A stretch of DNA of 64,000 nt from Heterotrichella gracilis. Taxonomy: Eukaryota > Sar > Xanthophyceae > Tribonematales > Xanthonemataceae. The stretch is taken from positions 347,729 to 411,728 of the forward strand of contig JAULBX010002224.1 in assembly GCA_032358255.1 (NCBI GenBank), in the 5' to 3' direction. The first letter of the stretch is position 1. Every line of letters begins with the position of its first letter. The translations under genes and the position numbers were made by a program. Of this stretch, positions 45,976 through 59,598 are shown piece by piece. A model generated the notes under the pieces. That model was not told the DNA's origin, searched no databases, and saw only the letters and a program-made list of their open reading frames with translations.

Positions 45976-48900
45976 ATGGCCACCTACGAACCTCTGCCCC
46001 CTGGTGCGGAGGATGACCTCGTTCCGCCTGGAATGGAGGCCGAGGCTGCCCCGCCAGGGCTTGATGCTGCAGCAGCAGCCGCACCATATGCATATCCCCC
46101 GTACGATGCAACGGCTGCAGCCGCGTATGCAGCTGCGTACCCTTACTATGCAGCTGATCCCAGTGCGTACGCAGCAGCCGATCCCAGCGCGTATGCAGCA
46201 GCTGCGGCACCAGCATACGATTACTACAGCTACTATGGTTATGCTGCGCCACCAGCGTCAGGTGCGCATGCTGGAGGCTGAAATTTGCCAGCTGTCTGGA
46301 GCCGGCTCTACACCTCCAATAGCGACGCATTGGCGATCTTGCCCTGTTATCAACCACTTGAAAGACGTAGCACACTGCAGGAGGACTGATGCAAGTTGAT
46401 GGCATATGCATGCGTTGTTATCCCCACCTGCTTTCTGGAGGGCGATGCTGCGCTGGCCTTGAGGCGTAGGTTTGGTTCTTGAGTCACTGTTATTCACAAG
46501 TTCCATCCTGAGGCCGATTGCACGCCTTTTTGCTCACCTCTGTTGCATCCATATTTCCAGGGTATGACGCCTATGCCTATGGAGCCGCAGCCCCATACTA
46601 TGACCCTGCAGCTGCTGCAGCAGCCCCACCTGTAGCAGAACCCAGCACCCTTTCCATGGATCCGGCCTCATCTGTTCCCGCAGCTGACAGCCAGCCAGTG
46701 GCCTCTGGTGACGGGGTAGAGGAGCAGGCACCACCTCCCGAAAAGCCATCGCCACCCGTCCAGGTAAGCTGCACCCTTGCTGCTGCTGTAAAACAATCCT
46801 GCCGCTTGCCCAGAGCTGCTGCGCAGTATCCAGAAAGTTCCAACAGCCTTGACCAGACACTGCTGGCTCCTGGCTTGCAGTGAGTTACACACACACACAG
46901 GTGGTGGTCTTGGCCCAAAGGTACAGTTGCGATTACACTGCCTCTGTCCCCAGTATTCTAAGCAAACTGTGCAGGGAGCACTGGCCATGCCAGCCACATC
47001 ACGTTGTTTCCTCCTCATACCTCGGGAACAGAATCCACACCCCACCAGGGTACCAGGTGACGCATCCACCTCCGCTTTGTCCCCCCGTTCCACCATTCCC
47101 GCGCCTTTGCTGGCACAGAACCGTGGCGCAAAGCAAGTCACACGCTGTGCTATGGTGTTGCCAGGTGGTACAGCTGTCAGATGAGGAGAGGGCTCAAGCT
47201 GAGAGGATCCAGCAAGAGATAGAGGCGTCCCGAGCTGCTGCGGAGGCGGCAGCACCATCACCAACAACAGAGCCCAGCCCACCTTCGGAACCACCACAGC
47301 CACCACATCCAGGTACCACTCCTTTGCATAAGCCTTAATGTCGCGAGGTTTTTCCGAATGCGCTGAACCCTTCATTCGTGTGTGAGCAGGGTCATTAACT
47401 GTCGGCATTGCAGTCTTCATTTCCCGCCTGTTGGTAAACAACTGCAGTGCAAAAGCACACAGGAATGGCATGTGCACACCAGTTCCATTGCTTTGATCAA
47501 CCAATTTGCCCTGTGCAGAGCCCACTGCCCCTGCTGAGCCAGCCCCACAGCCGCCTGCTGCGCCTGAGCCGCCAGAGAACAACCCCACCTACCAGATGAT
47601 GGCCCTGCTGCAGCAGCGCCTCAGGGAGTTCCCACAGCCAGGGTCCAAAGACAGCGACAGCGCGCAGAAGGCGGCGGAGCTGAAGAAAAAGCTGGCCACA
47701 CCCGTGCTGCGTGGCGCCAAGCTGGCCTTCACAAAGGCGCCGCCCAAGGCCTCGCCAGCCGAGCGGCCCACCTCTGCAGGCGCAGCCAATGGCGCAGCGG
47801 CCGCCCACACGCCCTCGCTGATGAAGATCAACACGGGTGAGCTCGCGGCCGCCGCTGCCGCCGCCACCGCCCCGCCGCCGCAGCCCCTGCATGACAAGGC
47901 GCTGTTCCGCAGCAGCCCACCGCCGTCGGGGGCCCGGCCAGGGGCCAGGCCTGTCAGTCCCCGGGGGCTTCCGGCTCGGCGTGGGCCTCCCAGCCGCTCG
48001 CCTGTGGGGCGCCGCGGGAGGACATACAGCAGGGGTCGCAGCCGCAGCCGCAGCCCATCATCCAGCCGTGGGAGGTCATTGAGCAGGTCTCGCAGCAGGT
48101 CCCGGAGCTCAGGTGGGCATTGTGGGGTGGTGCATTCGCCCAGGTGGGCTATATATCCATGTGCTGGCCTCGCAACAGATGGTCAGAGCACTGCCACTGC
48201 ATGCGCTGCAGTTCGGCATGGGTACCCAAATCTGGGGTCAGGATGGGTGGTTGCGCTGGGTAGCACCACTTGCATGAATCATTGTAGGGGATGTGCCAGC
48301 TGCATGGCAGCCACAGCTGCATATGCATGATGCCGGATCGCCTACAGCTTGTGCATGCACATTACTCCGCACCGCAACCTTGCAATATTCCTGCATGTCT
48401 CCACTCCGGCCAATGACAGCATGGTGCATGCATGCAGGCTCCCGAAGCCGAAGCCGCAGCAGGGGCGGCGTCCGGCGGCGCACCCGATCATTCTCCCGCA
48501 GCGGGTCGGACCGCAGCCCCATTCGTGGGTACAGAGGGGCAAGGGGAGGATATCGTGGCAGGGGACGGGGAGGTCGGTTCGAGCCCCGGGATGACCGGCG
48601 AGGGCGGGGTGGGGACTATGCGCGGTGGGGCAGCCCTCCCCGGCGGGGCTCGCTTGAGCGAGGTGCAAGGGGTGAGGAGTACCGTGGAAGTGCGCGGGGT
48701 CCTCCACCTGGCTCGCCCAGGGACTTTGCTTACAGGTGGGTGGAGGGACATTGGTGGGTAGTACAAATTATGCATTATCTGGCTCCGGAATGGGCCTGTC
48801 AGGTGTCTGATGTTTGTAATTCATTGCATCATGAGGCTTTCAGCATATGATCTCTTTGTGGATGGGCTGCTGTAGTGCGCATCATTATTCTGCTTTTCTA

Positions 48901-51900
48901 CACACCTATGATGCCCGTGGGTGCATATGACTGGGAATGAATTTCATTGCATGCTGCAAAGGATGGCCATATTCTACTCATTTATAGAGACTCCTATAGT
49001 GCATGGTCATGTGTTAAGCCCCACCCATGCATAACACTCATGAGTCATGAACACATAGACAAGTGTTAAGCCCCAACTTTGTCGGCAGGGATGACCGGTA
49101 CCGACCAGCGCCTCCACGAGGCGGGCCCGCCATGCAGGGGCGAGGCGCCTTCCCACCACGCAGAGCCCTGTCGCCTCCCGAGCACCGCTGGCAGATGGCT
49201 CCTGATGTGGAGGAAGGGGAGTACTATGAAGAAGGGGAGGTGGCTGCTCCTGCAGTGCAGCAGTGGAATGGCGGGCGGGCGCGCCCCTCGCCGGAAGGTA
49301 TTGCCCCAAGACCTGCTCCGGAGATGCGGCCAGAACCACCAGTTGCAGAACCGGTCAAGCCTGCGAGTACTCCTGAACCAGTGGTAAGGGTGGGGGTTGG
49401 GATATGGCGCTGGTATAATGAATAAATCAATGTATAAATCATGCAATAGTGTTCTTTTCTATGTATATTTAAAGTGTATGTCTATAACAGCTTACATTCA
49501 TAGCCATCAAAATAAGGGGGATAAGAGTGAGAACCGTCAGCTCACTCGCATGGTATTGTTCCCTGCAGAAGATCACTCTGGCGGCCAGCAAGCTGCCGGC
49601 GCAGGTGCGGGAAGCAGCCGCCGCTGCCCTCGCCAGGATGCAAGCAGACCAGGCGCCAGCCGCTCGCAGCGAGTCGCCGGCGCCACGGCCCGCACCTGTC
49701 GCAGCCACAGCTGCGCCTGCTGTGGCCGCACCATCTCGCCAGGGCCTGTTCCCTGCTGCTGCTGCTGCTGCTACGCCTGCGGCTGCGGTGAAGCAGGCTG
49801 CGCCACGTGGCACCCCGCTGTTCCCTGCTGGCAGCAAGGCTGCTGCAAGGGAGGGGGCGATGAGCAGCGAGGAAAGCGACGAGGAAGGGGCGTACCCGCC
49901 ACGCAAGGGGAGGGAGCAACCAGGTGGGGTGCGGAGGATGAGGAACAGGAGGGGGTGCATGTGGCGCATGGCAGCACGCACAGCACAAATTCAGCTGCAG
50001 TTGGAACATCTTCGTGCTGACCATTCTCTGTCTGTAAGACATGCAGCGATGGTGACAAGTGGCACTTGATCATCTGACTGTATGACATAGCAGCCATGAC
50101 CTGTTTGGAGGGTACACGCGTTGGTAAAATTGCACGCATGGTGTTCTGTTGGTTGTGTATTGTTACAATGTATTGAAATGTCCTTTCTCGCATTGATTCA
50201 GGAATTGTGGAGGAGGCCGCGGCTCGGCAGCTGTCATCAGCCAAAGCGGGGCGGCGGCGGGTGCCTGTCTCTGACGATGAGTACGTGTAGGGTCCATAGT
50301 GCATAAATTAATTTCGTGGGATGTCATGAGATGTCTGTCCTTTGTTCCAATTGTCATCGTCACATACTGGCAGGTTTCATGACCTGGCAGAAGCATATAA
50401 AACAGCATGTATTTTAATAACATTTTGTAAGTCCAAGTCCATGCAGCAAGCAGCTCGGAAGAAGAACTATAGCATCATACCTTGCTGTTCAAAATGCTGG
50501 GGTATTCTGTTCAACATGCTGGTCTGGCTGCACATCTTGAATGCATGTATCTGACTGGCTGTGCTGTGCAGGATGTACGACAGTGAGCCTGAGAAGAAGG
50601 TGAAAAAGGAGAAGAAGAAGCGCAAGGAGGACAAGAAGCACAAGAAGCACAAGCGCAGCAAGGAGGAAGTCAGCAGCGAGGAGGAAGAAGTGGTGGAGAA
50701 GAAGTGAGTCTAGGCCATCCTGTCTGTGCTCTATTTGCAGTGGCTTCTGCATTGGAAACCTGCAGTTGTGTATGATTTGCTCCTTGAATAGGCGTGGCAT
50801 CTGGTGCGCATTCTGTCAAGCACCCAAGCAGCATACATATACCCATGCACACACATTCTCACCTCTTGTGGTGTGCCCTTGCAGGCGCAAGCGCAGCCGC
50901 AGCCACAAGCGCAAGGCTGCCCCGCCAGGCGCCGTCGAGGAGGAGGTGATTGAGCAGTACAAGGACTTTGACTGGGATGCCTACTTCAGACAGGAAGAGG
51001 AGGCGGCAGCGGCGGCGGCGGCGGCTGCAGCGGCGGCTGCCAGCGAGGACAGGGAGAAGAAGAAGAAGCGCAAGCGGAAACACAAGTAAGGGTGCTGTTA
51101 GGATTCAGTAGGGTTTTGCATTGGCGGGGTGGGTCAAGTTGAAGACTCGGGGATGGGGTGGGATACAGGTGAAACAGAGTGCGCTGTATGGCTGGTGTGG
51201 CTGCTGGTTGTAGATGACCCTTATGATGGGATTAGGGGGCTGGTGGGGTTCAAGCGAAAAAGGAGCAAAGTTGGGTTTGCAATTACGGCCTCAATGATTG
51301 CTGGCAAGATCTAATGTTCTTTCTATCAGGAAGTGTTCAGTGCAGCATTGGCACGCAGTCTGCTCAAGTATTTGGAGTCCTGGGTGGCATCATAGGCGCC
51401 TGACGTTGTGTGCGGCGCTGCTGCACCATTCGCTGAGATTACTGTCAAATGCGATGCTTGCACAACGCTGCGCCCTGAACACCAACCCCACGCTGCACTG
51501 CAGGAAGGAAAAGAAGCGCGCAGCCTCTTCCTCCTCCGAGTCAGACTCCGAGCCCGAGCGCCGCGCACACCGAGGGCGACAAAAGCCCCCATCCCCGTCC
51601 CCATCTCCATCCTCCTCGGACCAATCAAACGAGGCTGTGCGCAGGCAACAGCCAGCGCCAATCCACCGGCGAGTCCCCAGCGGGAGCCCTGTGCGGTTCC
51701 ACAGCAGGAGCCCTGTGCGTGCCCGGCGCTCTCCATCACGCAGCCTGCATCACTCTGCGCCACAGGTATGTGCTCCAGTGGTGGTGCTGGTGGGGGACTG
51801 TGATGGTGGCAGGGGCTGTGTAGTTGTTGGGTGGTGGTTATGGGGTGTAGCATTTGTCGGGGTAGGTTGATGTTGAGGATGGTCGTGCTTGGTGTGCTGG

Positions 51901-54900
51901 ACATATGGGAAGGGGGTTGTGGTGTCACCATGGCCATGCATATGGAGTGCCAGATGTTGGAGGTGTATTCTTGCGCAGCGGAGCCACTCTACTTCAGTAA
52001 ATCAATGTCTGTACATGCTTTTGCATGGTGCCATCATGATGAGAATGTATGCAATGACATTCTGCTTTGATGGCACGCCGCGCCCTGTGTGATGCACCAT
52101 GATTGCCAGCAGGATGTCTCAATGGTGTATTTTTGTGTTTGAAGGTTGGCAGTTTGGAGCAGCTTGTGCCCACGTTTGAGCGACCGGAGCGCCTGGTGAG
52201 TGAGCAGAGCACCTGTCACTTGCATATCATAAGCAGGCTTGCTGCCGTACGCCTGAACAATTTGTAGGTCGTTCTTGATTATCGTGGTGCGGTCTCATTA
52301 CAGCAGGCATCTGCGCAAATGTGGATGAATTTGTCATGCTGTAATTCCTATAGCAAGGGAGCATGTGCGCTCCTTGGTTGATCAGCTGCGAACCGCAGGA
52401 TGCTCCCAACGGCACCCTCCTATCGCCTGCTAATTCTGTGTCTCTTTGTTGCAGCCCTCCACAAGCGACATGCTTGCCATGCAGGCCGCGCGGATGGCGA
52501 TGATGCAGGGCGGGAGCATGAACAGCCAGGTGGGGCCATGCACAACCAAAGTGTGGGGACCCAGTGTGCGCACGCTGGCTGGGGCTTGGAGTAAAGGCTT
52601 CTTTATGCTTGCCCGTCCTCTCACCGGCAAATCAGGAGAATGACAACGCTGTTTTAAAGTCCTCCTGGCGCCATTGCAGAACTACCTTATCGCATTTGCT
52701 GGCTACATGACTTGCATGGCAGCACGCCACTGGCCCCCTTGATTGTCTGCCGCATCCTATTAATTCTCACAATACCCTCAGCCACCCTTGGCACAGTCTT
52801 ACGGCACCCCGCCCCCTTACCCACCCACAGGCGACCCGCCACGCGCGGCGCGTGTATGTGGGCTGCCTGCCCCACGGCATCAGCGAGGTGCACATCACGC
52901 AGTACTTCAACAACATCATGGAGCAGGCGCACGCTGCGCAGCCTCCCCCCGGCCCCTCCATCACCTCGTGCTACATGAACCCCGAGAAGCGCTTCGCCTT
53001 TCTGGAGTTCAGGAGCGTGGCGGAGGCCTCCAATGCCATGGCGTTTGATGGCGTGCTGTGCAGGGGGGAGTCGCTACGGGTGAGGAAAGGGACTCATGCA
53101 ATATGAGAGGCTTCAGAATGCCTGCATTGCACCTGTGCCATGCGACTCTGATCAATTGTGCTGTGGCCAACGCATCAGCATTCAGATGTGTGCATTGTGG
53201 CTTCATGCCTCAACATGCAGCCGTTGCTAGGCACACTAGGTGTGCTTCCATATCCCTCTTGCTTGTCTTACCCCTTCACCCTTCTCACACTTGCCCTGTT
53301 TCCGCTCAGATTCGGCGGCCGCACGACTACAACCCCCAGGCCGCTGCCCTGCTAGGCCCCAGTGAGCCCAGTTCCAGTGTGAACCTGGCCATGCTGGGTG
53401 TGGTGTCCACATCGGTGCCTGAGGGGCCCAACAGGCTGCTGGTCACAGGCCTGCCCGCATACCTCAAGGAGGAGCAGGTGAGCAAGGATTTTATCGTCCC
53501 AAACCCTAGTATGCCCGATGGAAAGGATTCGTGGCGCACTTGTTGTTGATACCTAGCTGTAGACATGACGAACCTCGTAGAAACTGATAGCGACATGGCT
53601 GTTTAGCCAAACCTTGGAGTATGTGTGCAATCGGTCTGCATCTGGAGGGTAATTGCGCTGAGGCCCAGTTTTGGGCATGAAAAGGTTCTCAATTTTATCT
53701 AAATCACCGAGGACTTGAGGTGGTGTAATGCAGTGCCTGGGTTGCACCGGCCCCATACCATCCACCGTTTCATTGTAACGCCTGCCTGCCACGTGGGGCG
53801 TGTGGGGCGTCTTGTGAAACCCATGTGGCGGATGCAGGTGCGCGACGTGCTGCAGTCCTTTGGGGCGCTCAAGGCCTGCCAGGTGACGCAGGCGCCAGGC
53901 GGGGCCACGCTGGGGTATGCCTTCTGTGAGTTCCTGGACCCTGGCATGGCGGAAGTGGCCATACAGGGTTTGCCGGCCATTCAGGTGGGTGTTCAATGCT
54001 GTTTGGAACCTGGGTGCCATCAGTACAACAAAGAGGGTTTTGTGCGCCACAAGGGTAATGCACCAATTGGCTGAAGTTGAATGGGGCATTTTCAGGTGCC
54101 TGCTCATGCCTCTTTCTTGCCAATTTCTCCAACTTGCTGCAAACCTGCAAGCCTGTAAGGCACACTCACTTGTATATACATGCCTTGAGGGTTGCCGGCT
54201 GATGTGCCTGCCCTGTGTCTGTGCAGGTTGGGGGTCGCAGCCTTGTGGCCCAACGCGCACCAGCCATGCTGAGCGAGGTAGCTATCCAGCAGCTGGTGGC
54301 GCAGCACTCACCCCAGCTACCAGTGGCCTCGCCGCAGCCACCAGCCAACCTACAGCAGGCGGCACCCACTCCAGGTGAGACCCTACACAAGTGCTGTGTC
54401 TACATGCAAGCTAGGCTGCAATGGAAAGTGGCACGGGCCAAAAACCCTCAGTACGCTGGTATAGTCTAGTGAATCAGTTGGAAGTGTGTATCATCTGGCT
54501 CAACTCAATGATGGAAGGCTTTGAAATTTTGTGTGCCCAAAAATGGATCATTGTGAAAAAATCAGGCATGGGCCATAGGCTGGCGGTCCACATGGATGGC
54601 ACCCCAGGATTATGACCATCCTTTCTCTGCAGGCCCAACCCCCACCCCAGCCACTCCCAGTGCGCCAGCTGGCGCTGGCCTGCCCCCCTCTGTCGTGCTG
54701 CGATTGGCCAACATGGTTGCACGCGAGGAGCTGTTGGATGATGAGGAGTACAACGACATCGTGGATGACGTCAAATCAGAGATAGAGGACAAGTACGGCC
54801 AGCTGGCAAAAATCGTGATTCCGAAGCCCGCCGCAGATCCTAGCAGCGACCCACCTGGGGTTGGGCTGGTGTTTGTGGAGTTCAAGAACGCAGCGGATGC

Positions 54901-55003
54901 CGGGAAGGCGCAGGATGCCCTGCATGGACGCCAGTTCGCTGACAACACAGTGGCTGCCTCGTTCTACGATGGTGAGAAGTTTGCAGCTGGAGAGCTAGCT
55001 TGA
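45976..55003 (+). CDS. U2AF2: U2AF large subunit (U2AF65) with very long N-terminal extension (1353 aa)
   Basis: Eighteen exons (45976-46261, 46561-46763, 47165-47312, 47519-48112, 48438-48735, 49089-49383, 49569-49923, 50202-50280, 50572-50703, 50885-51085, 51504-51765, 52145-52195, 52455-52529, 52831-53079, 53310-53477, 53838-53984, 54227-54374, 54633-55003) form one frame of 4062 nt. The last ~400 residues are classic U2AF65: RRM1 at ~998-1085 (RRVYVGCLPHGISEV, RFAFLEFRSV, IRRPHDYNPQ), RRM2 at ~1112-1192 (NRLLVTGLPAYLKEEQV, GYAFCEFLD) and the C-terminal UHM at ~1248-1345 (EELLDDEEYNDIVDDVKSEI, FVEFKNAADAGKAQDAL). U2AF65 binds polypyrimidine tracts at 3' splice sites. The ~950 residues before it are unusual: a Tyr/Ala/Pro-rich start with YAADPSA repeats, Pro/Ala-rich and RS blocks, an RGG segment, and Lys/Glu tracts such as KKKRKEDKKHKKHK. 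Typical U2AF65 is about 475 residues. Exons 8 to 11 join through phase-2 introns, which argues for one gene; transcript proof is lacking. Confidence 0.85.
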
Positions 55004-55862
55004 TGGACCTCTCATTGGACTGCTTGCGCATTGGAAGCCTAACAGCCAATTGCCACCTTGACACCTGGTACACTGGCCAGCATGTGCTATCACAGCTGAA
55101 AAGACTGCCAGTGAGCCCAGTTGCTTAAGAACTGGCATCTGCTGCTGCTGCTTGTACATCAATTCTGACCGGTTCAATGTTACAGTAGCAGCCTATTTTA
55201 CACGCCCATTTTACTGCGCATCCCTGATGCCAAGCACCTGACCATTTTCAGCCATGGACACTTTTCAGTGCACGCTGCCACATTGTGGCCAACTCGGACA
55301 TGTCTGAATGGAACAGCTTTCATGTGATCCCAATGATCAAGGTAAATGCACAAGTTGAACTAGACTACTTGTAATTTATCCAAGGAAACTATATCTCTGA
55401 TCTGGCAGATTTGCTCAAGAATTCTAGTACAATAGCCAACAGGGTGCAGAATAAAACATCCAGCGACTGGACCGTCTAGGATTAGATATGATCATGCCAG
55501 GTGATGCTATCGCCCAACTCAATAAGACATGACAATGTAGCAAAATTCTGAATAAATTATTGCAATACCATGCGTGTCAATAATACATGCGTTTTCTCAT
55601 GCACGTCACGTTCATAAACCAAACCCCACCGGAATCCCGCAAAGTGAAGCCAACTCCATTGGCTGATAATCATTGTTACCAACAATTGCAACCTGCACGC
55701 TGGCACCTAGGGGAAATCTTTGCAATGCATATATATGCAGCTGGGTCTGAAAACATATGGATTATAAGCCAGCATGTGCCATTGACCCCAAGGATAATTC
55801 TCCTAGGAAGCCCACCCCAAGTTGCAGTGCAAGCGCCACAAAGGAAGGCCAATTGGTTGCAA
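55004..55862. other. Convergent intergenic region, U2AF / kinase
   Basis: This region holds the 3' untranslated regions of both genes. No coding exon or repeat of note is seen. A CTTGTAATTTATC near 55368 contains TGTAA, the usual chlorophyte polyadenylation motif, about 365 bases after the U2AF stop. Confidence 0.4.
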
Positions 55863-58800
55863 CTACTGCTGCTGCTCTGTGTGGCACTGGTTGTGTCCTG
55901 ACCTGGTACCCAGCAGAGTTGCAAGGGTGTGTCGCTTGGGACGTGATGGGCGCAGGCGCGATGGGCTGTGTGCTGGTGGCACGTGGTGCACATGTGGGTG
56001 GTGGGCGATGGTGTGGCGGCGTGGGCGATACCAGGGTCGCCGTGCTTGTGCATCGCAAGCTGCCATTGGGCTGCATGCAGCAGGTGCAGCCTGTGGTTGC
56101 GAGCCTGGCTGGTGCCATGGTGCAGGTTGATTGCTGGTGGGGTCAGTGTGGGAAGGTGCGGTGGTAATGGTAGTGGCTGCGCACAAAGCAAGATGCGGCA
56201 TTATGTTGTTGGTGCATGCTGCTACCTGGCCTTCCGTGACGGTAGGCAGGTGGCACAACTGTTGCTTTTGCATGCAGGGCTGATGCACCCCAAATTGCGG
56301 GCATTGCAAGGCGGCGTGCGCAAGGACGAGGGTGCGTTGAGATGCATTGACGGACCTCGCCCACTGCCCCGCATGCGCCAGCTGTTGCGCCAGTGCCGCT
56401 GCTGATTGCACCTGTGCAGCGCCTGCATTGGCGCCTGGAAATCCTGCGCAGGCATAGCCAGGGGGGTGGATGGTCCACCGCCTGCGAGGCCCTTTGCTTT
56501 CATGCCCACTGTGCACATGCCTGTGCCATGTATCCCCCGCAAGGCTTTGCTCCATGCCATGGGCATCACCAAGGGAGGCGCTGCTGTTGCTGTGTGCGCG
56601 CCTGGGTCCTCCAAGCATGCTTGGTAGCGACACACTGTGGCTGATGGGATGCACCTTGGGCATCCCATGGCCCAAAATTCTTCCATGGGGAAGGATGGCA
56701 TCCCCGGACTTGGCAGCTTCAATTGAAGTGAGCCCTGTACCACCAATACCCTGATGAAGGGTTTTGCTGGGTTGAGAGGGAGGAGGTGCATGATTGCTGT
56801 CTTGTCCATCCACGCTGTGCGACCATCGCTTATGAGCTGATGTGTCGCCACATGAATCCTGCCCCTGGTGGGGTGTTCTGATCTGTTCCTGACAAGCACC
56901 AGTGCCCTTGCCATCCATGCTATTTGCTGCTTGCCCAATGCCCGATGCTCTCCTCAGCACCCTCAATAGCCTTCCTGTCAACCCTGGGCTTGGGTTGTCA
57001 CCATGGTTGCTTAGTGCATCCACATCAACGCATTGAAGTTGAGGTGGGGCGATGCCAGAACTAAGCCCCGCATCATTGGCTGCATCTGGAACTGCATCCC
57101 AGCAGTGGTGGCTGCTCACGGCTGACACCAGGATTTTAAAATGCGCCTTCTCATGTGACTTGCTTGACTTGGCAAGCAGTGGACAATCTTCCTCTCCGTT
57201 TTGGATATTGCCAGCAGTGGGCATGTCCTGCGCCATGGCTTCCATTGATTGCCCGCACGAGGGTAGCCAGCTCTGGTACATTCCATGCAGCGCCTCAAAC
57301 CCCTCACTCATGGAGTTGCAGCGGCTCATATCACACTGGGGATCATGGTACAGCTCTGACATCTCACAGTCCGAGATGTCACCATTGCCCTCAAGCTGGT
57401 ATGATGCTGTACGCAGGCGGGCAGGGGAGTAACTGCTGTCGCTGGGGCTCATCTCCACATCTGAGGGCATAAAGTAGATGGAGCAGTTTGACACATCTGA
57501 GCTGCTGCCATCCATTTGCTGCCAAGGCTCCAGGAACGTGTGGTGGGCGGAGGAACCCCTCGGTGATTCAAAGAGAGGGGAGCCAAAGGAAACGCTTGGA
57601 CTTGCAAACCGGCTTGCACGTGCTGGTGACGGTTGGCTGGAAAAGGTCTTGATTGGCAAACGCGTAGTTGTCCAATCACAAGCGGGTAGCTTGACCTCCA
57701 TCGGCGGTGTGCAATCCATTTTGAAGCGCTCCAATCGAGCTGCAAGCTTGTCAGCAAAGCTGCCTACTCGTGTTGCTGCCACCAGGCCATCAGCCTGCAC
57801 AGACCAATGCCATTTATGGATCCAGTTGTCTCTGAAACACCAGTTTTGAGATGATTGTGAAAGACCAGTCGAGCAATTCAAGAACATGTCATACATAGGC
57901 AAAAAATGTGTGAAAGACACTGATAATCAAAAGCAATAACTGCACGCTGTACCTGTGCCTGGCATTCCAGCCAATTGTGTTGCTGCAGCTGGCTGATGGT
58001 AGGCCTGTGGAGTGGGTCCTTGCACAATGCCTGGCGCATGAAATCCACAGCACGAGACGACAGGTGGGCGGGGTACCATGGCTCCGCCTCACATATCCGC
58101 GTAAATGTTGCCTCCCTGTGGAAATTGTACCCAGGGTCTAAGAAAGGATAGCAGATGAAGGAGTAGGGCCTGTGCCTGCCACATGGATTGTGTACTTGTT
58201 GCAGACAGACAAGTCTTACAATTTGAATCGTGGAGTTACTCCACACTAAACCCAGGCACACAAGGCAGCAGCACACACTGAACATGACTTGCACAGGCAG
58301 TACCTTGTTCCAGCTTCAAATGGTGGCATTCCCACCAGCAGCTCGTACACCATCACGCCAACCATCCACACATCACAAGCGCCCAGAGCAGCATTGCAAG
58401 CATGAGTGGGGGCGCTGATGGCTTCAGGGGATGTGTAGTCTAGGGTACCAACACTGGAGCATGGCTGGTAGCCACCTGCTGCAGCTGCCAACCCAAAGTC
58501 ACTCAGGCTGTAGGTGTGGGGCCTGACCATCAGCACATTCTCTGGCTTGATGTCGCAGTGCACGAGTCCCTGCAAGTGTTTAGGATCAATGGTCAGTTTA
58601 GGGCTTTTTTGTAATTGCATGCTTGTTGGTGGGCGCGTATGCAAGTGAAGGAGGGGCATGTGTTGCACGCATGTGGGCAAATCATGAGCAAGCCCAGTGC
58701 AATGAAGAAGGCAAGCCACATATGGCCTGGGCACGCATACATGCATACATACACATGACCATCAATTGTGCTCTTGTGTTCCATGACAGGGGCTCATGCA

Positions 58801-59598
58801 GACTAATGGTGCATTTGCACATGCAGGCAGTGGAGCAGCGCTGCATGAACGCAGATAAATTCAGCTTGCAGCGCTCTCAACCCACCTGAGTGTGAACATA
58901 TGCAACCGCTGACAGCAGAGCTGGGAGCACGCTGCTGCGCACATATCCCTCAGGTAGGCACCCTCCTTGCTGGGCGCAGTAGCTGAACAGGTCTCCGTGC
59001 TCTGCTAGCTCCATAAGCAAGTAGATGTTCTGCCCATCCTCGAAGGAGCCGTACAGCTTGGCGATGTTGTCGTGGTCAGATAGCTGGGTATGTATCTCAA
59101 CCTCCCGGATCACCTGTGCAGCCAGTGCCTGTGGTCAGCGTTTTGACAAGTACTGGCAAATGGGTTGCTAGTTGGCATGGCCAGTAAGCTCAAGGTATCA
59201 CTAGCAATAGGTGCACTAAGACTGACCTGTCTCAGTGTTGAGCTTGACAAGCCCTGCTTGTCGTAAACCTTCAGTGCCAGCGGCTTATCAAAGAGGGGGG
59301 AGTTGCACTCATACACACGAGAGAGGTAGCCTTCCCCAATGCTCTTCACGATTTCCAGGCGCTGTAGGTCCCTATCCAGGCACAGCAATACACAAGCGTC
59401 AGAACACAGGGTACACCCACCTGCAACTTTGCATGCGTGACACAGCAACCCAGTATGCAAGCGGCCGTCCCGCAGACAAAAGGAATGCAGTGGGAGGGAG
59501 AACGTTTGTCATTGTTGAGAAAAAAGGCCTTACCAAGTACTCGAGCAGTCAGAAAGAGGCTTGGGACACCAGGGTGTGTGGAGGAGTGGGGTGGCCAT
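55863..59598 (-). CDS. Ser/Thr protein kinase with HCD catalytic loop and long His/Pro-rich tail
   Basis: Six exons in transcript order (59598-59534, 59371-59227, 59113-58886, 58569-58304, 58115-57953, 57794-55863) give 932 residues. The kinase domain spans about residues 25-290. Visible motifs are the glycine loop IGEGYLSRV, the ATP-anchoring Lys56 in ALKVYD, VIREVEIHTQLSDHDNIAKL, the catalytic loop VHCDIKPEN (Asp152), DFG at 170-172, the GTLDYTSPEAI activation end, and DVWMVGVMVYELLVGMPPFE. The usual HRD arginine is Cys151, making it a non-RD kinase. The overall pattern is of the CAMK/AGC/Aurora-like type; I cannot fix a subfamily. The 640-residue tail from one exon is Ser-, Pro- and then His-rich without a known domain. 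The ATG at 59598 gives a 22-residue leader that joins in phase to the kinase domain. Confidence 0.85.

Noticed and set aside
46888-46902. CA-dinucleotide run in a U2AF intron
   Set aside because: A short ordinary microsatellite with no apparent function.
51087-51089. TAA as the end of a separate Lys-rich gene before U2AF65
   Set aside because: The TAA is part of a GTAAGG splice donor. The next exon at 51504 continues the same phase and composition into the U2AF65 core, so one gene is more likely.
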